From: Montifringilla adamsi | Lineage: Eukaryota; Chordata; Aves; Passeriformes; Passeridae | Reading direction: 5' to 3' | Assembly: GCA_017590115.1 (NCBI GenBank) | Contig: JAGGNK010011225.1 | Location: 249,387 to 313,386 of the forward strand | Length of the DNA stretch: 64,000 nt | Shown: positions 25,444 to 36,300 of the stretch, piece by piece | Layout of the letters: the number at the start of each line of letters is the position of its first letter | Numbering within the stretch: position 1 is the first letter of the stretch | Position numbers and translations under genes: made by a program | The notes under the pieces: model-generated | Told to the model about the DNA's origin: nothing | The model's input: the letters and a program-made list of their open reading frames with translations, nothing else | The model's database searches: none

Positions 25444-27929
25444 CACCTAGCCTGTGCACTGCTAATAAAAGGTTTTGGCCAATTAACTTGGTTACATTGG
25501 AGTTCACTGCTGAAAAAAGAGCAAAAGACCTGGAGCGGCCCAGATGCTTCCTCAGCACTGGTTTCTGCTATAGACAGAGACCATATGAGGCCAGGGAAAA
25601 AGATATTTTTTTCTTTTTATAAGATTGGCAAAATTAAGCAAAAGGAAGCTATTAGATTACCAATGGCTGCATTAATGTTAATTTTCTTGCTTGAACAAAC
25701 ATACTTTTGGAGAAGAAAAGGTAATCCAGAAGTAAAAATGCCTTTGAAGACAGCCGAGCAGAGATGCTCAGCATTTGTATTTCCCATGAACCTTTTAAAG
25801 GCAGATAATTCCACTCAACCCTCCCAGTCTCAGTGTGATTCCCACTCCTCACAGGCACGCACACAGAAGTGCAGCCCTCTGGGAGCAGTGGTTTAGGTGG
25901 TGATACCAATTTCTCATTCCTTCTCCCTTCTCCCCTGTCCTGCAGAGGACGAGGGATGCAGGGGTCAGAGTGACTAAGCTACAGTCCCCAGCACAGAGGG
26001 GCTTCTGCTGGCAGGGAGTGAGAAGGGAGGACATTGCCACCAGGTCAGTGTGCTGCAGTGACTCAGTCCCTGATGGAGACTCAGCTCAATTCCAGCACGC
26101 ACACAGCTGGACAGCTGCCACAGGAACCCTGCAGCTCCCTGCCTGGCACTGCCCCAGTACACACAATGGAGGCATTCTGGGGAGGATGACACCATGGAAA
26201 GTTTGGAGCCTTCTGCCAGCTGGATTTGGTGTTTCTTTAGAACACCCATGACAGCCACAGTTGTATCTGCACACAGTGTGTGGGAACAGGGAAGCCTGGC
26301 CTGGCCTGCTTGGCCAGTGTTGAGAGTATTTTCTCATTATTCTGGGTACTGTTTGTTTGTCAGCTGGTGGATGCATTCCACCTGTAGCAATGTCTTTCAT
26401 CTCAGTGCCTCTTCTACTCCTTGCGTCTCCCCTGCTAGCAGAGTAGAATGAAATGTGTTTGCCTTTTGCAATGTTTATTATCAAATTCAAACAGAAAACA
26501 CTGAACTGTAGCATAGCCTGAATAACCTGGTGTGATACACCCACGCAGGAGGGAGAGGTAAAGAGAACAGCTTTTATGAATGACATTCAGGTTCAGCTTG
26601 CAGGTTTGCAGCTCTTCTGAAAAACTGAAATGACTCCTGCAGCAAAGACACTGAGCAAAGTTTCATGACCCATTCCTTTACAAGGAAGCCAGGTGGCTCA
26701 GCAGAATTCGAACACAAGGGAAATTTGTCTCTGACATGGGCTCTCAAACATTTTCACCTCTTCTCTCCTCAGCCCATGATCTGGAGAGTACACCTCCACA
26801 CACCCACACATGCTCTGTTTTTGTCTCCTTTTCTGCACCACTCTCCATTTCAAACCTTTTTTGATTATCATGGCTTCAAAATTCAAAATAGTCCCAGCCT
26901 CCTTCTGCAAATAAAGGAGAGATTGTGGCTTTGCATTTCTGTGCCAAATGCTGACTGCAAATGGCATTCCAAGCATCCATAAAGTTGAAATAGTAGGTCA
27001 GTACAAGTACACACTGCAAAATCTCCTGGAAGAGGAGGCAGTGCAGTCTTGCAGGATGTGGGTTTGGATTTCCTCTTCCTCTGTCCCTCCCTCAGCCTGA
27101 CTCTTGTTCCTTCCCTCCCACTCCCCTTAGAGCAGAATGACTGACACTGGTGGCCTTTGCCCACTCACATGCTGTCCTAATGAGATAGTCTAATCCCAGA
27201 CTGATTTCATCCTGCTCCAGCTACACCACATAACCTACAGACACCCTCATACAGGTCAGAGCTCTTCACAGCACACTAATGGTGAAGAAAACACAGCAAT
27301 GGCATCGTTTAGAAAATCTCACTTCTCTCTTCTGCTGCTGGCTCCCCCAGCAGTTTCCTTCTCTTTGGAAAGCAGAATCAAGGGAGAAAAGCATCAGAAG
27401 TGCAGTGGGGCCAGACAGGAGCCTGTGCTTGAAGTGAGTGCACCCAGTGATTGGCACAGCCTGGTACTGAGTGCATGAAGATCGGCAATACTGCCACAGT
27501 GTCATTGTGTCAGCCAGGAGCAGGATGCATGAGGGTTCAGGGCACGGCTTGTACTGCCACAAAAGCCACTCTGCCTTTAAAAAGGTACACAACCTTGAAG
27601 AACATCCTCACATTACAGCTAACTGGCTTTGCAGGCCAGTGTGAAGAAAGGAAAAAAACCCTCCTCATTTTCCTGCTGCCACAGGCACCAATCACTCACC
27701 CCATCACTCCCATTGGGATTCTGTGTCAACCCCCTGTTGGATTTACAGGATTGCTCTGGCAGATCTTGCTTTGCTCCCTTCCTTTGCCTGCAGGGAAGAG
27801 GCATGTACCCCCACAAGTGGCCTGCCTTGCCCAGCCTGGCCCCATTGAAGGAGCACCACATGATTGCCATGCCTCTTTGGCAAGGCTTAATTTACAGGGA
27901 CAATCTCTTTTCTGACTACTGCAAGTTCA

Positions 27930-28260
27930 CCCAAGGCTCTTAATGGATGTTTCCCCTGAATCATGACTACTGGTAAACATTCTTCATTAAAGTACTAAAT
28001 TAATCTCTGCTGAATATATGCGATGCAGCCTGAAGCCCACCCAATCTCCATTAGCTGCGTTGTTCTTGCAGCCGAGAGAAATAAGATTTATTTTAGTCAG
28101 TAAAGTGAACAAACACCACCTGCGAACCACTCAGGAAGCTGACCTGAGCTAGAAGGTGACATTTTTACTGTTGCTTTTTGACTATAACGAAAGCTAATGG
28201 TGCATGGATTATTATGTTTCCAGCAAAGCTGCCTTTTTCAGTTGAAAATGAGGTTTTTGT
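27930..28260. promoter_or_regulatory. Candidate conserved non-coding element (inference)
   Basis: The segment is free of simple repeats and recognisable transposons. It mixes AT-rich homeodomain-like words (CCATTAGC, GCTAATGG, ATTAAATAC just beyond) with CpG-containing words (ATATGCGATGCAGCC, GCTGCGTTG, AACGAAAGC). There is no open frame of note. This texture is common in vertebrate conserved elements, but no comparative evidence is available here. Confidence 0.22.
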
Positions 28261-29060
28261 CAATTAAATACTCAGTGCATCAAAGACATGTAGACCATAC
28301 ATATGATAATTCAATTTAAAAATACTGAAAGGAGTTTCAAAGAATGGCACTGTAAATGACATATAAGATTTTCTTGTGGTTTGAGTGAATTGCCACTTTT
28401 GTTCTCATGCTCTATATAGTGATCACAGACTGATTCAGCCTGCAAATATAAAGAGGCTCCTTTGCTTTCCAGGAAAGTCGCTGGCTAAAGTAACTTATAT
28501 AGTGCCACTGTTTTAAGGGTAAAGAGGCTAAGTCAGTTCCTTATCCTATCAGTATAAAGGTCTGACAATCACTAAGTTCCATGTTTTGAAGACAGATGGA
28601 GAAACTCTTTCAATGAACTGCATGGGACTTTCAAAGCATAAGCAGAGCTCAAATGAAGACGGGTGACTCTTTATTGCATCTCTTTTTCACAGTAAATGCA
28701 ACATCTGGAAAGTTCAGAGCCTGTAAGAGCCCAGGCCTTTTCCATTTATGTTGCAAAGCAAGTTTCTGCCAGCAAAGTCAAACAGCATGTGCCAAGGAGA
28801 TAATGCCTTCCCATTTTTGTCCTTCAAGATGTACTGTGCTGGATTTCCTGCACATGGATGGCAGTTAAAAACAGAGTCAAGAATTATGTACTAGACCTTG
28901 CATTCTGCTATGTCCTGTGTCCTGGGACTGTCTGAGGGCGTCTTGAGCCTTAATAACTTTAGCGCTCATTAAATCAGAGTATTCTGAGAGTATTCAGAGA
29001 AGGGGGAGGAGGAGAACAGGAAGCAGAGAACAGAAGAAATCACAAAAGGTTCAGGTATGG

Positions 29061-29134
29061 ATAGGATAGGATAGGATAGAATAGGATAGGATAGGATAGG
29101 ATAGGATAGGATAGGATAGGATAGGATAGGATAG
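29061..29134. repeat. (ATAGG)n pentanucleotide microsatellite
   Basis: About 14 full units of ATAGG, one carrying an ATAGA variant, plus a partial unit. The array is nearly perfect, so it is probably young and length-variable between individuals. Pentanucleotide arrays of this motif are familiar from songbird genomes, which weakly supports the suggested origin. Confidence 0.97.
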
Positions 29135-29337
29135 ACCTTTAGATTTTATGTTCCTCACTCAGTCTCCTTCTCTCTCACTGCCTGAGAACACAAGATGGAA
29201 TCAGAGCCATATGGGGAGAACTGGGATGATCCTGTTGACTTGTGCTGATCTGTGCAAGAAGTCAGACCAGACAGAAATCATGTGCAGAGATACAGAACCC
29301 AAAGGATGGATAAACCTCATGGGGAGGAGAGAGGACA

Positions 29338-29383
29338 GGGGAGGGGAGGGGAGGGGAGGGAGAGGGAGAGGGAGAGGGAGAGG
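29338..29383. repeat. Purine array: (GAGGG)n passing into (GAGGGA)n
   Basis: Four to five units of GAGGG are followed by a switch to GAGGGA-type hexamers. The strand is entirely purine over the whole array. G-triplets and G-quadruplets spaced by A could form a G-quadruplex or, with the complementary pyrimidine strand, a triplex. The complementary strand gives a serine/proline run in an open frame, which is a repeat artefact. Confidence 0.93.
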
Positions 29384-32300
29384 ATTTTAAGAGAGGTACT
29401 TTAGGTCTGTTCAGGACTAACAAATCTTTTGAAGCAGGTAAATTATAGACAGTAAGATTAATGCTGTAGTGATTATTGCTGTCAAAGGCACCTAAAACTC
29501 CTTCAGATTCCCTGGAAAATCCCTGCACTGCTGCATGTTTCTCTGATAGAACTGAGTATGGGCTCTGACTAGTACAGGAAGAAATAGCTCCCACCATTTT
29601 CATGCTTTATCCATGGTTTCCATAGCAGATTTGGCAACATCTCAAAGCTTCCTCAGCCCTATACCTATTATCAGTTACGTTATGTTACAGTGCTGCATTT
29701 TAATTGCTGGTTTTTCTGAGACAGAGGGAGCTGAATCTAAATATATCTCAAGCGCCAGCAGTGATATTTAGCACAGCTACTGTAATCAAGCATTCAGCCA
29801 CTGCCAACAAATAAAACTTCTCACTTGAGCAAATAGGTTCTCTGAAAAACACCTGAATGTTACACAAAATTTCTTTTTCTGTTATATTAATATCATTAGG
29901 AGGCTTCAGCTTTCTTGACTGGCAGGGTGGGCATGTAAACTGCCAAGAAATTACCCATTTTCAATCACAGCTCTTTTCCTTTTCTGAATGCAGACACTGA
30001 CAGCTCTAACAAAGATGCTCAGCTAGGAAGCTTTTTCTCCAGTAAGAGAAATGAAATATTGCTGAGTTAAACCCACTAATTGCCGTTTATAATAACAATA
30101 CTTCCTGGGGGAAAAAAATTAAACTATATTTAACTGCTGCGTTTTTTAACTAAGGGTTTGGCTACAGTCTGATGGCTAACTACTTGTAAAACTCTACTGA
30201 GCTCGTACAGTCTAGCTGGCAGACTCCAAAGCAAAAAACTACACCTCTCCCACAGTGAGAGGTGGGAGCATATTTTTCTGTCAAACCATTTTCTTTGTAA
30301 TTCGAGTGCAAAATGTAATGTATGCAATAGGAAGCAAAGTATTTGAATAAAGATCATTGAAAAAACCCTGAAGTACATCCTTAATTTTGAGTATTTTAAG
30401 AAGCTCTTGGAATTTTTGCAAGCCCATATGGGATATTTTAGAAAGAGAAAAAAACACTAGGTAAAGTGCTTAGGCTGTAGTAAACTTTGCAATTGCAGAA
30501 ATTTACACCCAGAGTTCTGTTCTTCTATCCCAGTGCATGAGTTCCTGTTCTCTCCTGAGCTGTTGACACCTCCAAGGCCTTCCACTGGGACAGGAAAGTT
30601 TTTCTCACCCCTTTTCCCCTCAGAAGATGTCCAAACATGACTTGCATTTGAGAATAGTGAAAAATGGACCTCCTCCAGCAATTTTTTTTCAGTATTATCA
30701 GGTTTTATCCTTCAGGACTAAAAGAAGTGCTGGAGACAGAGACACGCATACACAGAGATGCAACAACTGGGCTTTTCAATGCAGTGGGAATCAGTGAGAT
30801 AATAGATGGCACTGGACTATCGGTCTCTTGCGGGTTATTTTGCTAATTGATTCTGCTGACTTGCACCAAAGCTCAGGAAATCAAACAGAAGAGTATAAAC
30901 GGCATTGAAAAGTCAGCCAGTGACTCAGGAGGCTACTTTCTTAATGAAAGCACTGTCTCTCATTTAAGTGATAACTACACAAAGTGTGCAGGAAACACTG
31001 AGCCTGATCAGGGAAGTGAAGGTGAGAATATTTATTTACATTTCTTAAAAGTACTTTTTCCCTCTGGGAAATAGTAATCCAAAATGGAATACAAAAATAG
31101 AGTATTTGCCTGGTAAGGCAGTCTTCAAAAACTCTGCCTTGTGATGACCCAAGGTTTATCTCCTGCCTTGATCAGAGCTTTGTTTTTGTGTCTTGCCACT
31201 GAAATCAGTCAATAGAGAATGGGGCAGAGTCTGAGTGATCAGAGACAGTTTGGAACATATTCTACATTATTCAGCTTTTACACCAAAATCTAAATGTGTC
31301 TATTGACACATGAGGAGATATGCCTTTGCAGCTTCCTAAAAGATGTCAAAATGGAAGGACTGGAACACGAATATTTTAAATCAGCCTTATTATGTTATTT
31401 TAATAACTCAAAATACAAATCCATAATTCTCTTCTGAGTATTTCAGTATTTCAATATATTTTTAATCCATATATTTAAAACATGATATCCCTGTGTGTCC
31501 AATATAATGCAGCATTAAAAAGGAAGATTTCAGTTGAGTACACTTTACTGCATGGGACAAAAAGGCATGCAATGTTTTAAACAAGTGGCAAAGTTAAGCC
31601 AAAACAAATTGTGTTGCAGCTCCTACCCAAGATGAGGCACATTCTGAAGACAGCTGCTGAAAAAAGTGAAAAATTTGTCCCAGTGAGAAAAAAAAGTTCA
31701 GTGCTAATCACAGGCATGCTCTCTTCTTAAAACATGCGAGGATACCTATTCTAGCTCTATTTCTATGGAAAGCTCCTATCTGTAACAGCAGAAGTACAGA
31801 TGCAAAACAGCTGAGTTTCAAAAGGACAGACAATGAGATAATTGCAAACTGTTTAGTGTTTAATTCAGTGATCCTAGTCAAATCTGCAGAAAAACCCAAA
31901 CAAATAGCAATGTCAGTGGCATTGCAAGTACAGTAACTTTTACTACCTGATTCAGAACTTTCCATCTGCATTCACAATCAGCCAGAAATCTGGTATCTCC
32001 TCTGGATCTAGGAGAAAGCTTCAGAGGTTAATGCCAAGGATAACATTCCTGTGTCTGCTTCTTTAGATGTTCAGTGAAGTCCCACGCCTGTACCCGTCTC
32101 TCACTTTCTCTTTACATCTCTTTCACGTTGGTTTCTTCTCCTTATCTCAGACTCTGCTGAAAAGATGTGCCCCTCTGGCTGCAACACAAGACACGAGGGT
32201 TCAGAAAAGCTCCCATGTCCTGTGTTGTAGCCGGAGGTCTCACAATAGTTTAGAGCAAGGTGTGCAGGTTCCTTTTGCAGGCAAAGCTCTTTTCCTGCAC

Positions 32301-33269
32301 TTCTGAATTCAACCTATGTGTCAATCTACGAAAGAAAGTGGAGAAGAATGGAAATCAGGTGCACAGATAACACTGTGTGCTGTTGGTACTGTTAACACAG
32401 CAAACGGAAAAAGCACCCGAGCAGCTGCCAACCTGGGGCAGAAAAGCCAAGTTCTGACCTGGAATCTAAAGCTGTCACTTAGTTGACCTCAGCAAAGACA
32501 CACCAGCTCACAGCAGCTGGAATCAGCCCTACTGACTTTGCAGCATGATCTCCAGATCTTGATGGCTGAAAGTATTTCTTTGGCAACTTTGCCAGCACCT
32601 GCTCTTTCAACAGTAGATAAAGCTAAGCGAATAATTAGCAACTAATTATGCAGAAACAAATGCTGCATTTTGTTTATTGTTTGCAAATTGCCCTTACACG
32701 GATCACAACATTTCCATATTTGTTATGCAGAATTATTTATGAATGCCTTCATAATTAATAATTCCAGGTCTGCAGATCACTCATAAGGAGTTGTGAACAT
32801 TTGTAAATCACACTGCATTTCTAAATTATATAAGCCATGTAAACCTTATTCCTGATGAGGTTAGTTGTCTAATTAATTAACTGACATTGTGGATATGCAG
32901 CTCAAGAAACCACTTTTGGTGAACATTCAAACTTCTGAATTTAAAGGGTAAGCATTGCTGAGAGCAGTTTCTGCTAATAAAGCTCTGTACCAAATATCCA
33001 CAGAAAACAGCCCCTTGAAATGGTTCAAAGAGTTAAATTGAAATTCACTTGTGAATCCAAGCGGATATTCACAGGACAGCATATTTTTTTTTACTGTTTG
33101 CTCAACTCAAGTCATAAATTAATGCTAACGAAAATATTCAGAGCTGTTGTTGAATTCCTTATGAGCACAGTATTTACTTCTATGTGTTCTTTTCCCTGCG
33201 GACTTACATTTTGTTCCCAACAGAAATGGTTTGAAAAGCAGAGCTTGAAAATCCCTTCATACACTTACG
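29384..33269. other. Non-coding AT-rich stretch, no gene seen
   Basis: No exon, RNA gene or transposon was recognised. The main item is the AT-rich motif cluster at 32600-32890. Open frames are short and their products resemble nothing I know. Confidence 0.55.
32600..32890. promoter_or_regulatory. Candidate enhancer: dense homeodomain-type motifs (inference)
   Basis: Five TAATTA cores lie within about 250 bases (32632, 32643, 32752, 32870, 32874). A forkhead-like TGTTTATTGTTTGC occurs at 32671-32684, a POU-like TTGCAAAT at 32681-32688, and AATTATTTATGAATG near 32731-32745. No simple repeat or transposon explains this. TAATTA is the core bound by many homeodomain proteins, so a developmental enhancer is plausible. 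AT-rich DNA also produces such words by chance, and no conservation data are available. Confidence 0.35.
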
Positions 33270-33332
33270 TATATATCTATAGCTATATCTATCTTTCTAT
33301 CTATCTGTATCTATCTATATATATGTGTGTGT
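33270..33332. repeat. Compound microsatellite (TATC)n-(TA)n-(TG)n
   Basis: An imperfect TATC/TA array passes into TATATATA and then GTGTGTGT. The interruptions suggest an older compound array. One open frame runs through it and shows a tyrosine/serine/isoleucine run, which is a repeat artefact. Confidence 0.93.
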
Positions 33333-36300
33333 CAATCCAGTACAATATATTGCGATGCATTATAATAAAGATCAGCACTTTGAAGCCAGGTGAACAAGAA
33401 AACATTATTGCTTTCTCAGTTCAAAAAATCTTTGGCAGATTTATTGGTTTTTTTTGTCCCTGACTCTCCACATATTACTTTTATGCTGTTGCTACTTTAA
33501 TTGGTGCTTTTCCTTCTCCAAACAAACTCGAAGAAGCAGGTGAGGAAATGAAGTGTACTTGGCTGCTATTTTTATGAAGATGACCGACTGAATCCCTGTT
33601 CAGGCACTCTGTTGATAAGTACTCACATTAATAGAATTAAGCAAATTACATAAGCTGTTTGCTCTAAAATGTCAAACTTCTGTTCAAAAGATTTTAATTT
33701 TTTTAAGCTTTCATATCTACTTCAAATAAAAGTATAAAAGTCAAAGCTATCAGTTTGTTCATTTCCAGATTTATCTCGCATGGAATAAAGTACAGTTCAA
33801 CTGGTCAGACGTCAGATTAAGCAAAGGACAAAGCTATGAATTAAAAAGTCTTTCCCTTGGAGGCATCAAAAGGAATGCCATCAGTATTTTTGACAGTTAA
33901 CATGACTCTTAATGTTGCCTAATGATGAGTGCAATAACAGTTTTTAGCTATTAGTCTGCAACTTGAAGATTCCCCAAATCTTTTAATGCATGTATTCTAA
34001 GATTTTTGCTACAAATTATATAGTTTATCTAGAAATTAGTTATTTCCAGACATTTGCCTTTCATATCTCAGCTGCATAGTAAAAAAAAAAATACCCAGCC
34101 ACTTTTACATTCAGTGTGAAAAAAAAATCATGTTAACCAAGCTCCATCTGTCTTACCAATTCCCTAAACTGTGCCTATATAGGCACTAAAAGGAAATCAA
34201 AACACAGAGTACTAGAAACTTGGGACCCAGAATTAATCTGCTTTTTACAGAAAAAGTATGTTCAGATAACACTAAATGATTCACTCCATTCCATTTCTAC
34301 AGCAAGGAAATTCAAGGTTACCGCTGAAATTGCATCCTTAAAGATTTGCTGATGCCCTGTGGAAAAAGCATGAAAATATTCTGAGTTAGAGAAGATTCTG
34401 CTTAATTATTCTGCACTTCCTCCTTTTGTCTCTCCTTGTTTTTTTCACTGAAGGCATTTCTGAGTGAAGTTAGTCTGAGCCCACAAGGCTCTGTGGAAGG
34501 GTTGCATTGTCAGCTCCGTGTGACTCCTCAGACAGGAAGGAGGATGTATTAGCAAGCAACCTGCTGTACACAGAGCATCCTTTTACCTGTTTTATACCAC
34601 CAACAAGGATAAATTGATTTATGGATAAATGGGAAACCTGCTCATTCCTCAGGATTCATTTCCCTAGTCTGACAATGCAATCACCTTTCATTCCATGGCT
34701 ATAAACTCTGAGTCATGATGAATACTGACGGAACACAGGCAGAGATTTGCAAATCACCTTTTGCCCGGTGTTTCACTCTCCTCTTCCCCAGTGTGAAAGG
34801 AAGTTGGAAGCTGCAGTGCATGTTCACTGAAATGCAGCCTCTCAGCTAAGCTGGCCAGTGTAACCCTCCCAGTGAGTCATTCAAGAGCCATCGCTGGCAG
34901 ATACCATTAGCCAGACAGTCATGACTTCTGTGGTTTGCATAAGGAGCAAGAATAATGTGTTCATATCACCTCAGAGGTGTCCAAGGGGTTCTTCCTCCAG
35001 TATGAGGAGATGCCATTCCACACCTGGTCATCAAATCAAACCCCTGAACTGGAGGTCTGAGAGGAATTCTGACTTCCACCACCATGCCCACACATAAAAT
35101 TCAGTGGTGTGGCTGGACCGAAAGAGAAGAGAATTATTTTCCAGTTTCAGAAACACATTACAGGAATACTGAAGCCACAGAATATGAATTTGAACTCAAG
35201 CCAGGGTGCTTTTTCCTGATCTTCAAGCCATTAAATGTAAACTAGCACTTTCCTTTGGATCTGGATACTGCCTTCTCTGCCCATTACTATCATTAGTTAA
35301 GTGAGAAATTTCTCACCACTATTGGAATCAATTTTTTTTCCCCCGCCTCCATGCTTTGTAACAATTTTTGAGTTTGTGACAAATACCCTTTAGTTCTAAT
35401 TAAATTCCACATCTCTTCCACACCAATTTGCCCTTTTCTTTGGAGAGGACATTTCTGCTGGGGCACACTAAAAATTTTGGTCATTTTATAGAAAAACAGA
35501 TGTGAGTATGTGTTACAATTTATCTAACCACTGTGAATTAATTTGCTGTTTAAAGTGACACTGTGCTAATTACATATCAGCACATTAATGTAGCTGCAGG
35601 CTGTAATCATTTCCCTTTGAATGAACAGTACATGCTTCCAGCAAAGTCCTCAAGAACTGTTTTGGAATTCAAGAAAGCAATAATCAATTCTCTTATGCTG
35701 CTACTTCAATATAAAGCTAAGAACTGGCTAACTTTATTTTTAAGTAGATCAATCTCTATTTATTAGCAGTAAAACGATTTTGACAAACTCTGCGCTTTCA
35801 TGAACACAAACCCTTGCGGTACTCAATAGGTACACATCACCTCAGGCAGAATTTGGCCCTCAGTGATCTGAAGTGCTCCATTAGCCTCATCTTCTTCTGA
35901 TCTGCATCCACAGGGGGTTTTCCCTCATTCCAGACTCCAAAGTCTATAAGCATGCAGCTTGGGACAAGGCCTCTGTGGGTTGTGCAGCAGTTCTGTGTCG
36001 ACACGGTCATACAGAAGCATTTATCAGTGATGACTGTTAAACTTTAACTAGCATAACTTGAGAGAGCAAAAGAAAGGAATTTACTTTTAAATGTGGAAAG
36101 CTTTATGATATTTTCTGAATTAAAGACAACAATTTAAAGTAAACCTGTAAATTGAAAATCTATATCTGATGTGGCTGAAGAGGGCTTCTAAACCTAAACT
36201 GTCTTAAATATAGATTTCAAATCAATATGAGTAGTTTTGGAGCATTACTGTTCAAGGATTTTGTGCCACTGCTGTTAAAGTATTATTAATTCATGCTCTT

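Larger units (their letters stand above)
25113..29060. other. Non-coding stretch, no gene seen
   Basis: A 14-base word AGCCCTTACTATAT is repeated at 25414 and 25430. From about 25.9 to 27.9 kb base composition is less AT-rich and holds many overlapping open frames of 80-166 codons, none of which I recognise. From 27.93 to about 28.26 kb the DNA looks like unique AT-rich sequence that could be conserved. No RNA gene or mobile element was supported. Confidence 0.5.

Noticed and set aside
26086..26586. Minus-strand open frame of about 166 codons in a GC-richer area
   Set aside because: Overlapping open frames occur on both strands here, as expected from fewer stop codons, and no family resemblance was seen.
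29262..29603. Ser/Pro-rich protein on the minus strand
   Set aside because: The run is produced by the GAGGG/GAGGGA array and is not a real gene product.
33020..33463. 147-codon plus-strand frame with Tyr/Ser/Ile repeats
   Set aside because: It reads through the TATC/TA/TG microsatellite. The rest has no recognisable features.
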